64,000 nt of DNA from an uncultured Bacteroidales bacterium (GTDB lineage: Bacteria > Bacteroidota > Bacteroidia > Bacteroidales > Bacteroidaceae), in NCBI GenBank assembly GCA_902775385.1, contig CACYMI010000003.1:1-64000 (forward strand), written 5' to 3'. This document shows positions 6,853 through 15,180 of the stretch, one piece after another. How positions within the stretch are numbered: position 1 is the stretch's first letter; every line of letters starts with the position of its first letter. The translations under genes were made by a program, and so were the position numbers. The notes beneath the pieces were generated by a model that made no database searches, was not told where the DNA came from, and saw only the letters and a list, made by a program, of their open reading frames with translations.

Positions 6853-8520
6853 ATGCTAAAACATCTCTATATCAGAAACTTTGCCCTGATCAAGGAGCTT
6901 GACATAGATTTCCGCTCAGGCTTCTCGGTCATTACCGGTGAGACAGGAGCCGGAAAATCCATCATACTGGGAGCCATAGGCTACCTGCTCGGACAAAGAG
7001 CCGATACGAAAAGCATACTGCCCGGAGCCGAAAAATGTACCATCGAGGCCACCTTCGGCATAGAAGGCTATGACCTGAAAGACCTGTTCCGGGAATATGA
7101 CGTTGACAATGACGGAGAGGAATGCATCATCCGGCGCGAGTTCACCGCAAGCGGCAAGAGCAGAGCCTTCGTCAATGACAGCCCCGCAAACCTCACATTT
7201 CTCAGGGAACTGGGCTACCAGCTCATAGACATACACTCCCAACACCAGAATCTGCTGATTGCCAAGGAGAACTTTCAGCTGCACATATTGGACGTTATGG
7301 CACAGAACAGCAGGCAGCTGGAGGAATACAGAAACGGTTTTACGGACTACAGAGAAGCCTTACAGGAACTTAGTGAAGCCAGGGAAATACTTGCCCGGTC
7401 AAGAGCGGAGGAAGACTACCTGCGCTTTCAGCTGGAGCAATTGGAGGAGCTGAACCCTAAGGCCGGCGAAGACGAGGAACTGGAGGAGGAGCAGACCCGG
7501 CTGAGCCATGCCGAGGAAATCAAGGGCACCCTGTACAGAGCCGACGCACTCTTCAGCAATGACGAGGAGCCCGGCGGTGTAATAGAACAACTGAAACATA
7601 TCAGCCAGGCCGTACAGTCCCTGTCGAGGGTATATCCGGCCGTTGAGGAATATGCGGGGCGTATAGACAGTGCCCTGATAGAGCTGAAGGACATCAGCGC
7701 CGAGCTGAACGACCTTGCCGATAGGATTGAATATAATCCTGCCCGTCTGGAAGAAATCAACAACCGGCTGGACAGCATCTACACCCTGGAGAAGAAGCAT
7801 GAGGTTAATTCGGCAGCCGGGCTTGAGGCTTTCATGAAGGAACTCAGGCGGAAAATGGATGCGATCAGCAACGGCGAGGACAATATAAACCGACTGGAGA
7901 AAGAAGTGCAGGAGAAACTGGCACAGGCGACCCGCTTGGCCGAAGTCCTGAGTAAAAGCAGAGAGCAGGCCGCCCGTGAGGTAGAAGCCAGCATAGGACG
8001 CATGCTCACCCAACTGGATATACCGAACAACAGATTCGAGGTCAGAATCGGAAAGAACGCCCAACTGACGGAGAGCGGAGCCGACCAGGTTACCTACTTC
8101 TTCTCAGCCAACAGGAATATGGCCCTAAGGGCAATATCCGAGGTAGCCAGCGGCGGAGAGATTGCCCGTCTGATGCTTGCGCTGAAAGCCATTACCAGCC
8201 AGAAGGAGAACCTGCCCACTATTATCTTTGACGAGATAGATACCGGTGTCAGCGGAAAGGTAGCCTCCTCTATGGCTTCGCTCATGCGTGAAATGACAGC
8301 CGGCAACAGGCACCAGGTAATAGCCATCACCCACCTGCCGCAGATTGCATCCTGCGGCAGTACCCACTATCGGGTTTATAAGGAAGAGACCGGGGACCAG
8401 ACTTACAGCCACATCAGGGAACTGTCTGACGAGGAAAGGATAACTGAGATTGCCCACATGCTCAGCGGCAGCGAAATCACAGAAGCCGCTATTATGAACG
8501 CAAAGCAGTTATTGTCATGA
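6853..8520 (+). CDS. recN: DNA repair protein RecN
   Basis: 555 residues, normal length. SMC-like layout: N-terminal ATPase half with Walker A GETGAGKSIILGAIGYLLGQ near residue 30 and IDIHSQHQNLL near 130, a long coiled-coil middle (residues about 150-350, rich in Glu, Leu and Arg), and a C-terminal half with the ABC signature SGGEIARLMLALKA, Walker B IIFDEIDTGVSGKVA and the switch HLPQIAS. RecN acts at double-strand breaks and helps RecA-dependent repair by holding DNA ends. Promoter probably shared with dnaN upstream; no own -7 box is seen in the 7-base gap. Confidence 0.97.
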   Translation: MLKHLYIRNFALIKELDIDFRSGFSVITGETGAGKSIILGAIGYLLGQRADTKSILPGAEKCTIEATFGIEGYDLKDLFREYDVDNDGEECIIRREFTASGKSRAFVNDSPANLTFLRELGYQLIDIHSQHQNLLIAKENFQLHILDVMAQNSRQLEEYRNGFTDYREALQELSEAREILARSRAEEDYLRFQLEQLEELNPKAGEDEELEEEQTRLSHAEEIKGTLYRADALFSNDEEPGGVIEQLKHISQAVQSLSRVYPAVEEYAGRIDSALIELKDISAELNDLADRIEYNPARLEEINNRLDSIYTLEKKHEVNSAAGLEAFMKELRRKMDAISNGEDNINRLEKEVQEKLAQATRLAEVLSKSREQAAREVEASIGRMLTQLDIPNNRFEVRIGKNAQLTESGADQVTYFFSANRNMALRAISEVASGGEIARLMLALKAITSQKENLPTIIFDEIDTGVSGKVASSMASLMREMTAGNRHQVIAITHLPQIASCGSTHYRVYKEETGDQTYSHIRELSDEERITEIAHMLSGSEITEAAIMNAKQLLS

Positions 8521-8566
8521 GTTGACGAGTTATTTTTGAATTTTGAATGTATAAATCTTGAATTTG

Positions 8567-10243
8567 ATGAAGAAAATACTGATTATACTCCTATATACAT
8601 TATTTATTATACCCTGCCAGGCCCAATTTCCCAAGTGGCTCAAGAAAGTGAAAGGTGCCCAGGTGGCCGTTATGGTATATAACCGCAATGGAGAGATGAC
8701 CGAGACACAGGGCGTATTCTCAGACCAGGACGGAACCGTCCTGACCGAGTACGATGCCCTGAAACATGCCGTCCGGGCCGTAGTGACAGATGCCGCCGGG
8801 AAGGAATACCCCGTAAAGGAAATCCTGGGCGCCAATGCTATGTACAACGTAGTCAGGATGCAGGTAGCATGCGGCAAGGACAAGCTTACCTGCCTGCACC
8901 AGGCAGCAGCCCCCAGCCCCGCACAGCGCAACGTTTATATTCTGCCCTATGCCAAGGCCGGCAAGAATGCTCCCTGTACAGAGGCGACAATAGAGAAGGT
9001 GGACACCTTCAAGGGCGAATACAGTTACTACACCATAGGAAACCCCGGGAACGAGCGCCTCAGGAACAGTGCCGTACTGAATGAGGAAGGTGAGATGATA
9101 GGCCTTCTGCAGCTCTCAGCCAAGGAGGACTCCAAAGCCTACGTCATTGACAGCCGCTTCATCAACGGTCTCAGAATAAAGCCCATGGATGCCGGCAACA
9201 GCGATCTGAAAGCCATTTACATCCCCAAGGCCTTGCCCGGGACTGAGGAAGACGCACTCACCTACCTGTACCTGCTGGACAAGAAAGACAGCAGCAGCTA
9301 TATAGCCAGCATAGACAATTTCATTCAACGCTATCCCAAGAACAGCCCGGGCAGAGTGCTGAAGGCCGAGTACATGACAGAAACGGGCAACTACCAGGAA
9401 GCTGAGCGCATCTACGAGGAAGCATTAGCCACAGAAGGCATCCAGAAGGACGAGATATACTTTTCAAAGTCAAGGGCCATCTACTCCCTGAACCTGAACA
9501 AGTCATACACCCAGTTCAATGACTGGAACATGGAGAAGGCACTCACAGAAATTCAGAATGCCTACAATGCCAACCCGCTGCCCATCTACACACAGCAGGA
9601 AGCAAACTGCCTGTTTGCGCTGAAGCGCTATGATGAGGCACGCGGTAAATTCCTCTCTCTCGCCGGGACAAACCTCCGCTCGGCAGATATCTTCCTGAGC
9701 GCGGCACAGTGCAACATCATCCAGAACAAAGAGGACCAGGTACTGGAACTGCTGGACAGCGCCATGGCCTGCTACAGCACGCCCTACCCCGCCGCAGCCG
9801 CCAACACCATCCTCATAAGGGCAAATGAACTCGCCAAGGCTGGCAGGAACAAAGAAGCCGTCCTGGGGCTGAACGACTACGAACGTCTGTCAAACGGAAA
9901 CCTGAACGCCAACTTCTACTATAGAAGGGAACAACTGGCCATCAAGGCCAGAATGTACCCGCAGGCCCTTGCGGACATCGAGAAAACCATCATGCTGGAA
10001 CCCAAGGAACCCCTATACTATGCCGAAGCCGCTGCCCTCAATTACAGAGTAGGCAAGCCGGACGATGCCATAGAATACGCCAAAAAAGCCGTAGAGGCAG
10101 ACCCGTCCTTCCCCGACCCCTACCGCATCATGGGTGTCTGCTACAATCAGAAGGGCAACAAGGCCGAAGCCAGGAAATGCCTGCAAAAGGCTATTGACCT
10201 GGGAGACACACTCGCCTCAGGCATCATCAACGAGATAAAGTGA
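8567..10243 (+). CDS. Secreted protein: inactive trypsin-like domain plus tetratricopeptide repeats
   Basis: About 558 residues from ATG at 8567; a TTG nine bases upstream is in frame but less likely. A signal peptide (MKKILIILLYTLFIIPCQAQ) is followed, at about residues 30-210, by a region with the layout of a two-barrel serine protease. The position of the catalytic His block reads VLTEYDALKHA, with no His where HtrA-like proteins have it, and the Ser block reads NERLRNSAVLNEEGEMIGLL without the GNSGGP motif. The fold seems kept but catalytic residues lost. From about residue 225 onwards TPR units follow, ending with DDAIEYAKKAVEADPSFPDP and AEARKCLQKAIDLGD. Probably a periplasmic scaffold. 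The stop overlaps the tilS start (GTGA). Confidence 0.75.
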   Translation: MKKILIILLYTLFIIPCQAQFPKWLKKVKGAQVAVMVYNRNGEMTETQGVFSDQDGTVLTEYDALKHAVRAVVTDAAGKEYPVKEILGANAMYNVVRMQVACGKDKLTCLHQAAAPSPAQRNVYILPYAKAGKNAPCTEATIEKVDTFKGEYSYYTIGNPGNERLRNSAVLNEEGEMIGLLQLSAKEDSKAYVIDSRFINGLRIKPMDAGNSDLKAIYIPKALPGTEEDALTYLYLLDKKDSSSYIASIDNFIQRYPKNSPGRVLKAEYMTETGNYQEAERIYEEALATEGIQKDEIYFSKSRAIYSLNLNKSYTQFNDWNMEKALTEIQNAYNANPLPIYTQQEANCLFALKRYDEARGKFLSLAGTNLRSADIFLSAAQCNIIQNKEDQVLELLDSAMACYSTPYPAAAANTILIRANELAKAGRNKEAVLGLNDYERLSNGNLNANFYYRREQLAIKARMYPQALADIEKTIMLEPKEPLYYAEAAALNYRVGKPDDAIEYAKKAVEADPSFPDPYRIMGVCYNQKGNKAEARKCLQKAIDLGDTLASGIINEIK

Positions 10244-11511
10244 AAGAAACCGTAAGGAAATTCATACAAGCCAACCGGATTCTCAGGGAAAACGAACCGG
10301 TACTGATAGGAGTAAGCGGGGGCGCTGATTCAGTTGCCCTACTGATTATCCTGCGGGAACTCGGCTATCAGATTCAGGCACTGCACTGCAATTTCCATCT
10401 TAGAGCGGAAGAATCCGACCGGGATGAGAAGTTTGTCACTGAACTGTGCCGGCAGCATGACATTCCCCTGAAGATACAGCACTTCAATACCCGTGAATAT
10501 GCCGCCGCTAACAACGTGAGCATAGAAATGGCAGCCAGGGAGCTGAGATACAACTGGTTCTATGAGGAAATGGAGGCTACCCATGCCCAGTGCATCGCCG
10601 TAGCCCACCACCGGAACGACCAGGCGGAGACATTGCTGCTGAACCTCATAAGGGGAACTGGAATCAGAGGGCTGGCCGGTATGTATCCCTTACGCAACCG
10701 GATAGCACGCCCCCTGCTCTGCGTAACCAGAGAGGAAATACTGTCTTACCTTAGTCAGATAAGCCAAGACTACGTAACGGACAGCACAAATCTGGAGCGT
10801 GAGGCAACAAGGAACAGAATACGACTGGATATACTCCCCCTGCTGAAACAGATAAACCCTAACATCATCGGCACACTCTCCGATACCTGCTCAATTATAG
10901 CATCCAGCCTTCCCCTTTACCGGAAGGCAGTAGAGGAAGAGTTGGAGAGAGTTGTTGTCAAAAAGAACGAAATGAGCATCCCATTACTGCAAGGAAGCGG
11001 GAATACAGACATCCTACTCTACGAGTGGCTGAAGAACTACGGGTTTACCAATACGCAACTAAGAGAAATGACCGAGTCACTGGACAGCACCTCCGGCAAG
11101 TTATGGGAGAGCCGTTCGCACAGGATGCTGAAGGACAGAGACAGACTGATACTACAAGATAAAGACAATCAGCCGAGGGAGATAGAAATCATACAGGAGG
11201 AAGTGGAACGCATCACCGGAACCGGGCCCGAGACAGCCTACTTCGACAAGGACAAACTCACCGCCCCCATCACCTATCGCACAGCAAGGGAAGGCGACTG
11301 GTTTGTGCCATTCGGAATGAAAGGAAAGAAGTTGATAAGTGACTATCTCACAGACGTTAAGGCCACAAGGTTTGAAAAAGAGAATCAACTCCTGGCCCTC
11401 TGCGGAGATGACATCATCTGGGTAGTAGGCCGAAGGTCCGACAACAGATACAGAGTGGATGAGAAAACCAAACGGATCGCCAGGCTAAAGATAAAAAACA
11501 AAAGAGGATAA
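10240..11511 (+). CDS. tilS: tRNA(Ile)-lysidine synthase
   Basis: 423 residues, starting at GTG that overlaps the upstream stop. The N-terminal PP-loop ATPase motif is IGVSGGADSVALLIILRELG near residue 22, followed by HCNFHLRAEESDRDEKFV and VAHHRNDQAETLLLNLIRGT, the ATP- and lysine-handling segments of TilS. The C-terminal region has the TilS-C domain ending RIARLKIKNKRG. The enzyme converts C34 of the CAU-anticodon isoleucine tRNA to lysidine so that it reads AUA; it is normally essential. Its presence predicts a tRNA-Ile(CAU) elsewhere in the genome. Start choice: GTG at 10240 gives the canonical N-terminus MKETVRKFIQANRIL. Confidence 0.95.
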   Translation: MKETVRKFIQANRILRENEPVLIGVSGGADSVALLIILRELGYQIQALHCNFHLRAEESDRDEKFVTELCRQHDIPLKIQHFNTREYAAANNVSIEMAARELRYNWFYEEMEATHAQCIAVAHHRNDQAETLLLNLIRGTGIRGLAGMYPLRNRIARPLLCVTREEILSYLSQISQDYVTDSTNLEREATRNRIRLDILPLLKQINPNIIGTLSDTCSIIASSLPLYRKAVEEELERVVVKKNEMSIPLLQGSGNTDILLYEWLKNYGFTNTQLREMTESLDSTSGKLWESRSHRMLKDRDRLILQDKDNQPREIEIIQEEVERITGTGPETAYFDKDKLTAPITYRTAREGDWFVPFGMKGKKLISDYLTDVKATRFEKENQLLALCGDDIIWVVGRRSDNRYRVDEKTKRIARLKIKNKRG

Positions 11512-11535
11512 TTATCGGATAGCGAAGCGTCCGGT

Positions 11536-11583
11536 TAACATTATAACATTTCAATATCTCAACATTTTAACATTTTAACATTA
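11536..11583. repeat. Tandem 8-nt repeat in the leader of the zinc-ribbon gene
   Basis: Six consecutive 8-nt units, TAACATTA/TAACATTT and two variants (CAATATCT, CAACATTT), end six bases before the ATG at 11590. The tract replaces the whole normal leader and no ribosome-binding site is visible in it. Confidence 0.8.
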
Positions 11584-11589
11584 TAAAGC

Positions 11590-12696
11590 ATGAGCATGAT
11601 CAAATGTCCTGAATGTGGTGAGAGAGTGTCAACAATGGCCGGAACATGTCCACATTGCGGAATCAATATCGCTGACAATCTGACACAATGCCCCAACTGT
11701 AACGAATACTGTCTTCTGACAAAGGACACCTGCCCCCACTGCGGCACCCCACTGTCCGCTGACACATCAGAAGACAACACACTGGGAATACAGGCTTCCC
11801 CGGAAACCGGCCAGGAAAAGAAAAAGCCGGCAGGGAAGAAGAACAGTTCCCTCATCTTCTCCGTTACCGTCGCCCTTATCATCGTAATCATCATCGGCGG
11901 CATATATTACATGGATTACAAGGCCAGCTCCGACCGCGAAGAACGGGAATACACCATGCTGGAGAATACCTCCAATCCCGAGTACTACAACGATTTCCTG
12001 GCCAAATACCCCAAGAGCATACATTACCAGGAGGTGAAGGAACGCCTGAATGTACTGCTGGATGAGACGGAAGAATGGAACAGGATGCTACAGAACATCA
12101 GTCGGGACGAGATCCAGAAATTCATGAGCGAACATCCCTACTCCCGCCGGCTGCATGAATGTGAGGACATGATAGACTCCATTGACTGGGCAGAAGCCAG
12201 GAAGAAGAACACCGAGGAAGCTATCATCCTCTACCTGAATGACCATCCCAGCGGCAGATACGCCGAGGAGGCTTCAGAGCGGAAGAATGAACTGAGCCTC
12301 ATGAAGATCACCGCCCAGGACAAAGCCATCATAAGAGGCGCCCTGGAGAACTTCTTTACCGTAGCCATGAGCAAACAGGATCTTACACTCATCTCAGAAT
12401 CAATCCCAGAGAAGATGGAGAACTTCTGCGGCACGCAGGATGCCACCCCCGAACAGATAGTATCCTTCGCCAAGAATAAGATGGCAGCCGACGTCATGGG
12501 ACTTCACTACACCATAGAAAACGACATGGATGTACGCAAACAGACCCTGTCCGACGGAACAACCGGATTTGCCGCCAACTTTACCCTGCAGGAAATCATC
12601 TCACGCTCGGATACCAACAAGCCTGGAACCAAGTCCTATCAGGTAACAACCCTGATGAACGCCGAGCATAAGATAATCAGAATGGCAATAAGATAA
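11590..12696 (+). CDS. Membrane protein with two zinc ribbons and a TPR-like exported part
   Basis: 368 residues. The N-terminus has two zinc-ribbon modules, CPECGERVSTMAGTCPHCG at residues 5-23 and CPNCNEYCLLTKDTCPHCG further on, each with paired CxxC knuckles (the second unit also has extra Cys). A polar linker leads to one membrane helix (SLIFSVTVALIIVIIIGGIY, about residues 86-106). The part beyond it shows three loosely repeated units built around FLAKYPKS, FMSEHPYS and YLNDHPSG, each followed by Glu-rich helices, resembling TPR or Sel1-type helical repeats. The final 130 residues resemble a small mixed alpha/beta domain without recognised motif. Function unknown; zinc ribbons inside and helical domain outside suggest a scaffold or signalling role (inference). 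Confidence 0.7.
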   Translation: MSMIKCPECGERVSTMAGTCPHCGINIADNLTQCPNCNEYCLLTKDTCPHCGTPLSADTSEDNTLGIQASPETGQEKKKPAGKKNSSLIFSVTVALIIVIIIGGIYYMDYKASSDREEREYTMLENTSNPEYYNDFLAKYPKSIHYQEVKERLNVLLDETEEWNRMLQNISRDEIQKFMSEHPYSRRLHECEDMIDSIDWAEARKKNTEEAIILYLNDHPSGRYAEEASERKNELSLMKITAQDKAIIRGALENFFTVAMSKQDLTLISESIPEKMENFCGTQDATPEQIVSFAKNKMAADVMGLHYTIENDMDVRKQTLSDGTTGFAANFTLQEIISRSDTNKPGTKSYQVTTLMNAEHKIIRMAIR

Positions 12697-12707
12697 CAAA
12701 CCGCCCC

Positions 12708-12989
12708 GTGATGACAACAGCATTGACCATAGGACTGCTGATTCCCTTGCTGGGCACAATGATAGGTTCAGCCTTTGTCTTTATGATGAAGGCTGAGATG
12801 TCCGAACGGCTGCAGAAGTCATTATTGGGCTTTGCCTCAGGCGTGATGGTAGCGGCATCCGTATGGTCGCTGCTGATTCCTGCCATGCGAATGGAGGCTG
12901 GTAAAGGCGCATGGTCTGTAATGCCGGCAGCGGTAGGGTTCCTGCTGGGAATGGGATTCCTGTTGCTGATTGACGAACTGACACTGTAG
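12708..12989 (+). pseudogene. Truncated ZIP-family metal transporter
   Basis: 93 codons. MMTTALTIGLLIPLLGTMIG and KSLLGFASGVMVAASVWSLL followed by FLLGMGFLLLIDELTL match the first three membrane helices of ZIP (ZupT/GufA-like) transporters, which normally run to about 250-270 residues. The frame stops exactly where the family normally continues with the His-rich loop after DELTPH. No frame in the following 130 bases restores the remaining helices, so the 3' two thirds are deleted rather than shifted. A functional transporter is not expected. It is the second metal-transporter remnant in the window. Confidence 0.75.
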
Positions 12990-13123
12990 TTTAACGATTT
13001 TAGTTGATAGCTTTGAGGCTTTATTTGTATTACTTGTTGAGTACATTAAGTCTTATTTGTAGAGTAGGTTGATGCGGTTAAACTTTATTTATATTTCCCG
13101 TTGATTCTTTAATTGTCAAAAAG

Positions 13124-13165
13124 AAAAGGAGAGCAACCTCTATATCTGAAGTTGCTCTCCTTTTT
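13124..13165. terminator. Intrinsic terminator
   Basis: A 14-15 bp stem (13124-13137 with 13151-13165) with A/T-rich ends lies between the plus-strand ZIP remnant and the minus-strand ribosomal protein operon. It probably ends the latter. Confidence 0.75.
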
Positions 13166-13194
13166 AGTTTAATGTATCTTATAAGAACCTGTGA

Positions 13195-13353
13195 TTAGTT
13201 CTTGAAGAAATCCTTTACTGCCTCGTTAGGCACCATCTGCTCATCGAAAGAGTAAGAACCAGTCTCGGGGTTCTTTACCATCTTGATAACTTTGGTATAT
13301 GAACGGCCGTCAGTCTTACCAGTCTGAAGAGAGGCCACTGTTTTCTTTGCCAT
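13195..13353 (-). CDS. DUF4295 small basic protein
   Basis: 52 residues, MAKKTVASLQTGKTDGRSYT at the start and VKDFFKN at the end. DUF4295 proteins are found in Bacteroidota immediately downstream of rpmG, as here. They are likely translation-associated because of this constant position, but no mechanism is known to me. The gene is 20 bases after rpmG in the same operon and the terminator at 13124 follows it. Confidence 0.9.
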   Translation of the reverse strand: MAKKTVASLQTGKTDGRSYTKVIKMVKNPETGSYSFDEQMVPNEAVKDFFKN

Positions 13354-13373
13354 AGTTTACTGTTTTTGTTTTA

Positions 13374-13562
13374 TTACTTGATTTCCTTATGAACAGTCAT
13401 CTTCTTAAGGATGGGATTATACTTCTTGAGCTCGAGACGCTCGGGAGTATTCTTCCTGTTCTTGGTGGTAATATAACGAGATGTACCAGGCAGACCGCTT
13501 TGCTTCATCTCTGTGCACTCCAGAATAACCTGTACTCTGTTGCCTTTTGCTTTCTTTGCCAT
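13374..13562 (-). CDS. rpmG: 50S ribosomal protein L33
   Basis: 62 residues, full length for the longer Bacteroidota form. [20 protein letters not shown] and [19 protein letters not shown] are the conserved L33 segments. The zinc-binding Cys pairs of C+ L33 variants are absent (only one Cys), so this is the zinc-independent form. It lies between rpmB and DUF4295. Confidence 0.96.
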   Translation of the reverse strand: MAKKAKGNRVQVILECTEMKQSGLPGTSRYITTKNRKNTPERLELKKYNPILKKMTVHKEIK

Positions 13563-13580
13563 AACTTGTACTCCTTATTA

Positions 13581-13841
13581 TTAACCAATTACCTTAATAT
13601 CTTTCCAATCACAAAATCCCTGAGAAACAGCGCTCTTGAGAGCTGCATCCAGACCTACCTTATTGATATAGCGCAGACCGGCGGCACTGATGCTCAGTGA
13701 AATCCAGCAGTCCTCCTCAACATAATAGAACTTCTTGGTGAACAGGTTCACGTCGAAGTGTCTCTTAGTGCGACGCTTTGAGTGGGAAACGTTGTTGCCA
13801 ATCATGGCCTTTTTCCCTGTAATTTGACAAATCTTAGACAT
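13581..13841 (-). CDS. rpmB: 50S ribosomal protein L28
   Basis: 86 residues. [20 protein letters not shown], then [13 protein letters not shown] and [20 protein letters not shown] are diagnostic of L28. First gene of the rpmB-rpmG-DUF4295 operon, with a full promoter upstream at 13895-13925. Confidence 0.97.
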   Translation of the reverse strand: MSKICQITGKKAMIGNNVSHSKRRTKRHFDVNLFTKKFYYVEEDCWISLSISAAGLRYINKVGLDAALKSAVSQGFCDWKDIKVIG

Positions 13842-13894
13842 TTCTACCTTTTCTTTTTAGTCTATTCCAAATACAACTTCTTCCAAACAGGGCA

Positions 13895-13925
13895 CAAAGG
13901 TACAATAAATTATCTGAATCCCAAA
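13895..13925 (-). promoter_or_regulatory. Complete promoter of the rpmB operon
   Basis: On the minus strand TTTG (13922-13925), 19 bases, then TACCTTTG (13895-13902): a textbook Bacteroidota -33/-7 pair, about 53 bases upstream of the rpmB ATG. Confidence 0.7.
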
Positions 13926-13948
13926 CAGTTTACCTTATTTTTTTCCGT

Positions 13949-15034
13949 TTAAATCACATTTCTGCTATAGGCAGGAGCTGAAACAGGGCAAAACTCTTTG
14001 TTCAGATATTTATAATATCCTGTAATGGCTATCATAGCGGCATTATCAGTGGTATAGCTGAACTTGGGGATGAAGACTTCCCATCCGTAACGGCGGGCAT
14101 AGTCATGGAAGGCGTTGCGCAGACCGTTATTGGCAGAGACACCGCCTGCTACTGCCACCTGGTTTATTTTCAGATCCTTGGCAGCCAGCCGGAGTTTCTT
14201 CATAAGAATGTCCACGATGGTCTTCTCAAGGGAGGCAGCAAGGTCATTCAGATGATGCTGAATGAAATCGGGGTCATCGGCCAGCCAGTTTCTGAGGGAG
14301 TACAGAAAACTGGTCTTCAGACCGCTGAAGCTATAGTCGTACCCCGGGATATTGGGCTTGGCAAAGGTGAAGGCCTCCGGATTTCCCTGACGGGCCAGTT
14401 TATCTATAATGGGGCCGCCGGGGTAGCCCAGGCCCATAACCTTGGAGCATTTGTCTATTGCCTCACCGGCCGCGTCATCGATAGTCTGTCCGATAATCTG
14501 CATCTCATGATAGGACTTCACCAGGACAATCTGGCTGTTTCCGCCACTTACCAGCAGACAGAGAAAAGGAAATGAGGGCGATACATAGTCATCGCCTTCA
14601 GTGTGGATGAAATGTGCCAGGATATGCCCTTGAAGGTGATTGACATCTATGAGGGGAATACCCAGGGAAAGGGCTAATCCCTTGGCAAAGGAGACACCTA
14701 CCAGGAGGGATCCCATCAGGCCGGGACCGCGTGTGAAGGCGATGGCCGAGAGCTGCTCGCGTTCGATGCCGGCTTTCTTGAGTGCGGTATCCACAACAGG
14801 AACGATATTCTGCTGATGGGCCCGGCTGGCAAGCTCGGGTACTACACCTCCGTACTCCATGTGTACCGCCTGACTGGCGGTTACGTTGCTGAGCAGGATT
14901 CCGTCACGGATGACGGCTGCCGATGTATCGTCACAACTGCTTTCTATGCCAAGGATATAAACCCCTCTCCCGTCCTCCCCCGAGGGGGAGGCGATTGACG
15001 TACTATTATGTTTTAATTCTTCCATAATCTTCAT
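13949..15034 (-). CDS. tsaD: tRNA N6-adenosine threonylcarbamoyltransferase
   Basis: 361 residues counted from ATG 15034 (a second ATG three codons on is equally possible). The Kae1/TsaD domain starts near residue 25 with YILGIESSCDDTSAAVIRDG. Metal-binding and nucleotide motifs follow: ELASRAHQQNI near 70, DVNHLQGHILAHFI near 130 and VSGGNSQIVLV near 160, ending SYTTDNAAMIAITGYY. With TsaB/C/E it makes the t6A37 modification of ANN-decoding tRNAs. The first ~24 residues (KHNSTSIASPSGEDGRG) are unusual: they are encoded across a GC-rich palindrome (14973-14990), and family members usually start a few residues before ILGIESS. No internal start codon exists before that core. Confidence 0.95.
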   Translation of the reverse strand: MKIMEELKHNSTSIASPSGEDGRGVYILGIESSCDDTSAAVIRDGILLSNVTASQAVHMEYGGVVPELASRAHQQNIVPVVDTALKKAGIEREQLSAIAFTRGPGLMGSLLVGVSFAKGLALSLGIPLIDVNHLQGHILAHFIHTEGDDYVSPSFPFLCLLVSGGNSQIVLVKSYHEMQIIGQTIDDAAGEAIDKCSKVMGLGYPGGPIIDKLARQGNPEAFTFAKPNIPGYDYSFSGLKTSFLYSLRNWLADDPDFIQHHLNDLAASLEKTIVDILMKKLRLAAKDLKINQVAVAGGVSANNGLRNAFHDYARRYGWEVFIPKFSYTTDNAAMIAITGYYKYLNKEFCPVSAPAYSRNVI

Positions 15035-15035
15035 T

Positions 15036-15170
15036 TAGTGGTTAGTGGTTAGCGGTTAGCGGTTAGTGGTTAGGGGTTAGCGGTTAGTGATTAGCGGTTA
15101 GCGAACCATCAACTGTCAACTGTCAACTATCAACTGTCAACTGTCAACTATCAACTGTCAACTGTCAACT
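15036..15170. repeat. Compound tandem 7-nt repeat tract
   Basis: Two adjoining arrays. The first (15036 to about 15104) is built of GGTTAGT/GGTTAGC words. The second (15109-15170) is built of TCAACTG words in which every third copy is TCAACTA, giving a 21-bp higher-order unit. It fills the whole gap between map and tsaD. Confidence 0.85.
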
Positions 15171-15180
15171 TAAACTCACG

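Noticed and set aside
8531..8566. TTG start and repeat-like TTTTGAAT words upstream of the TPR protein
   Set aside because: Too short and irregular to call a repeat; ATG at 8567 gives a proper signal peptide, so TTG at 8558 was not used.
15036..15170. Possible CRISPR array
   Set aside because: The period is 7 nt with no spacers, and no cas genes are present in the window.
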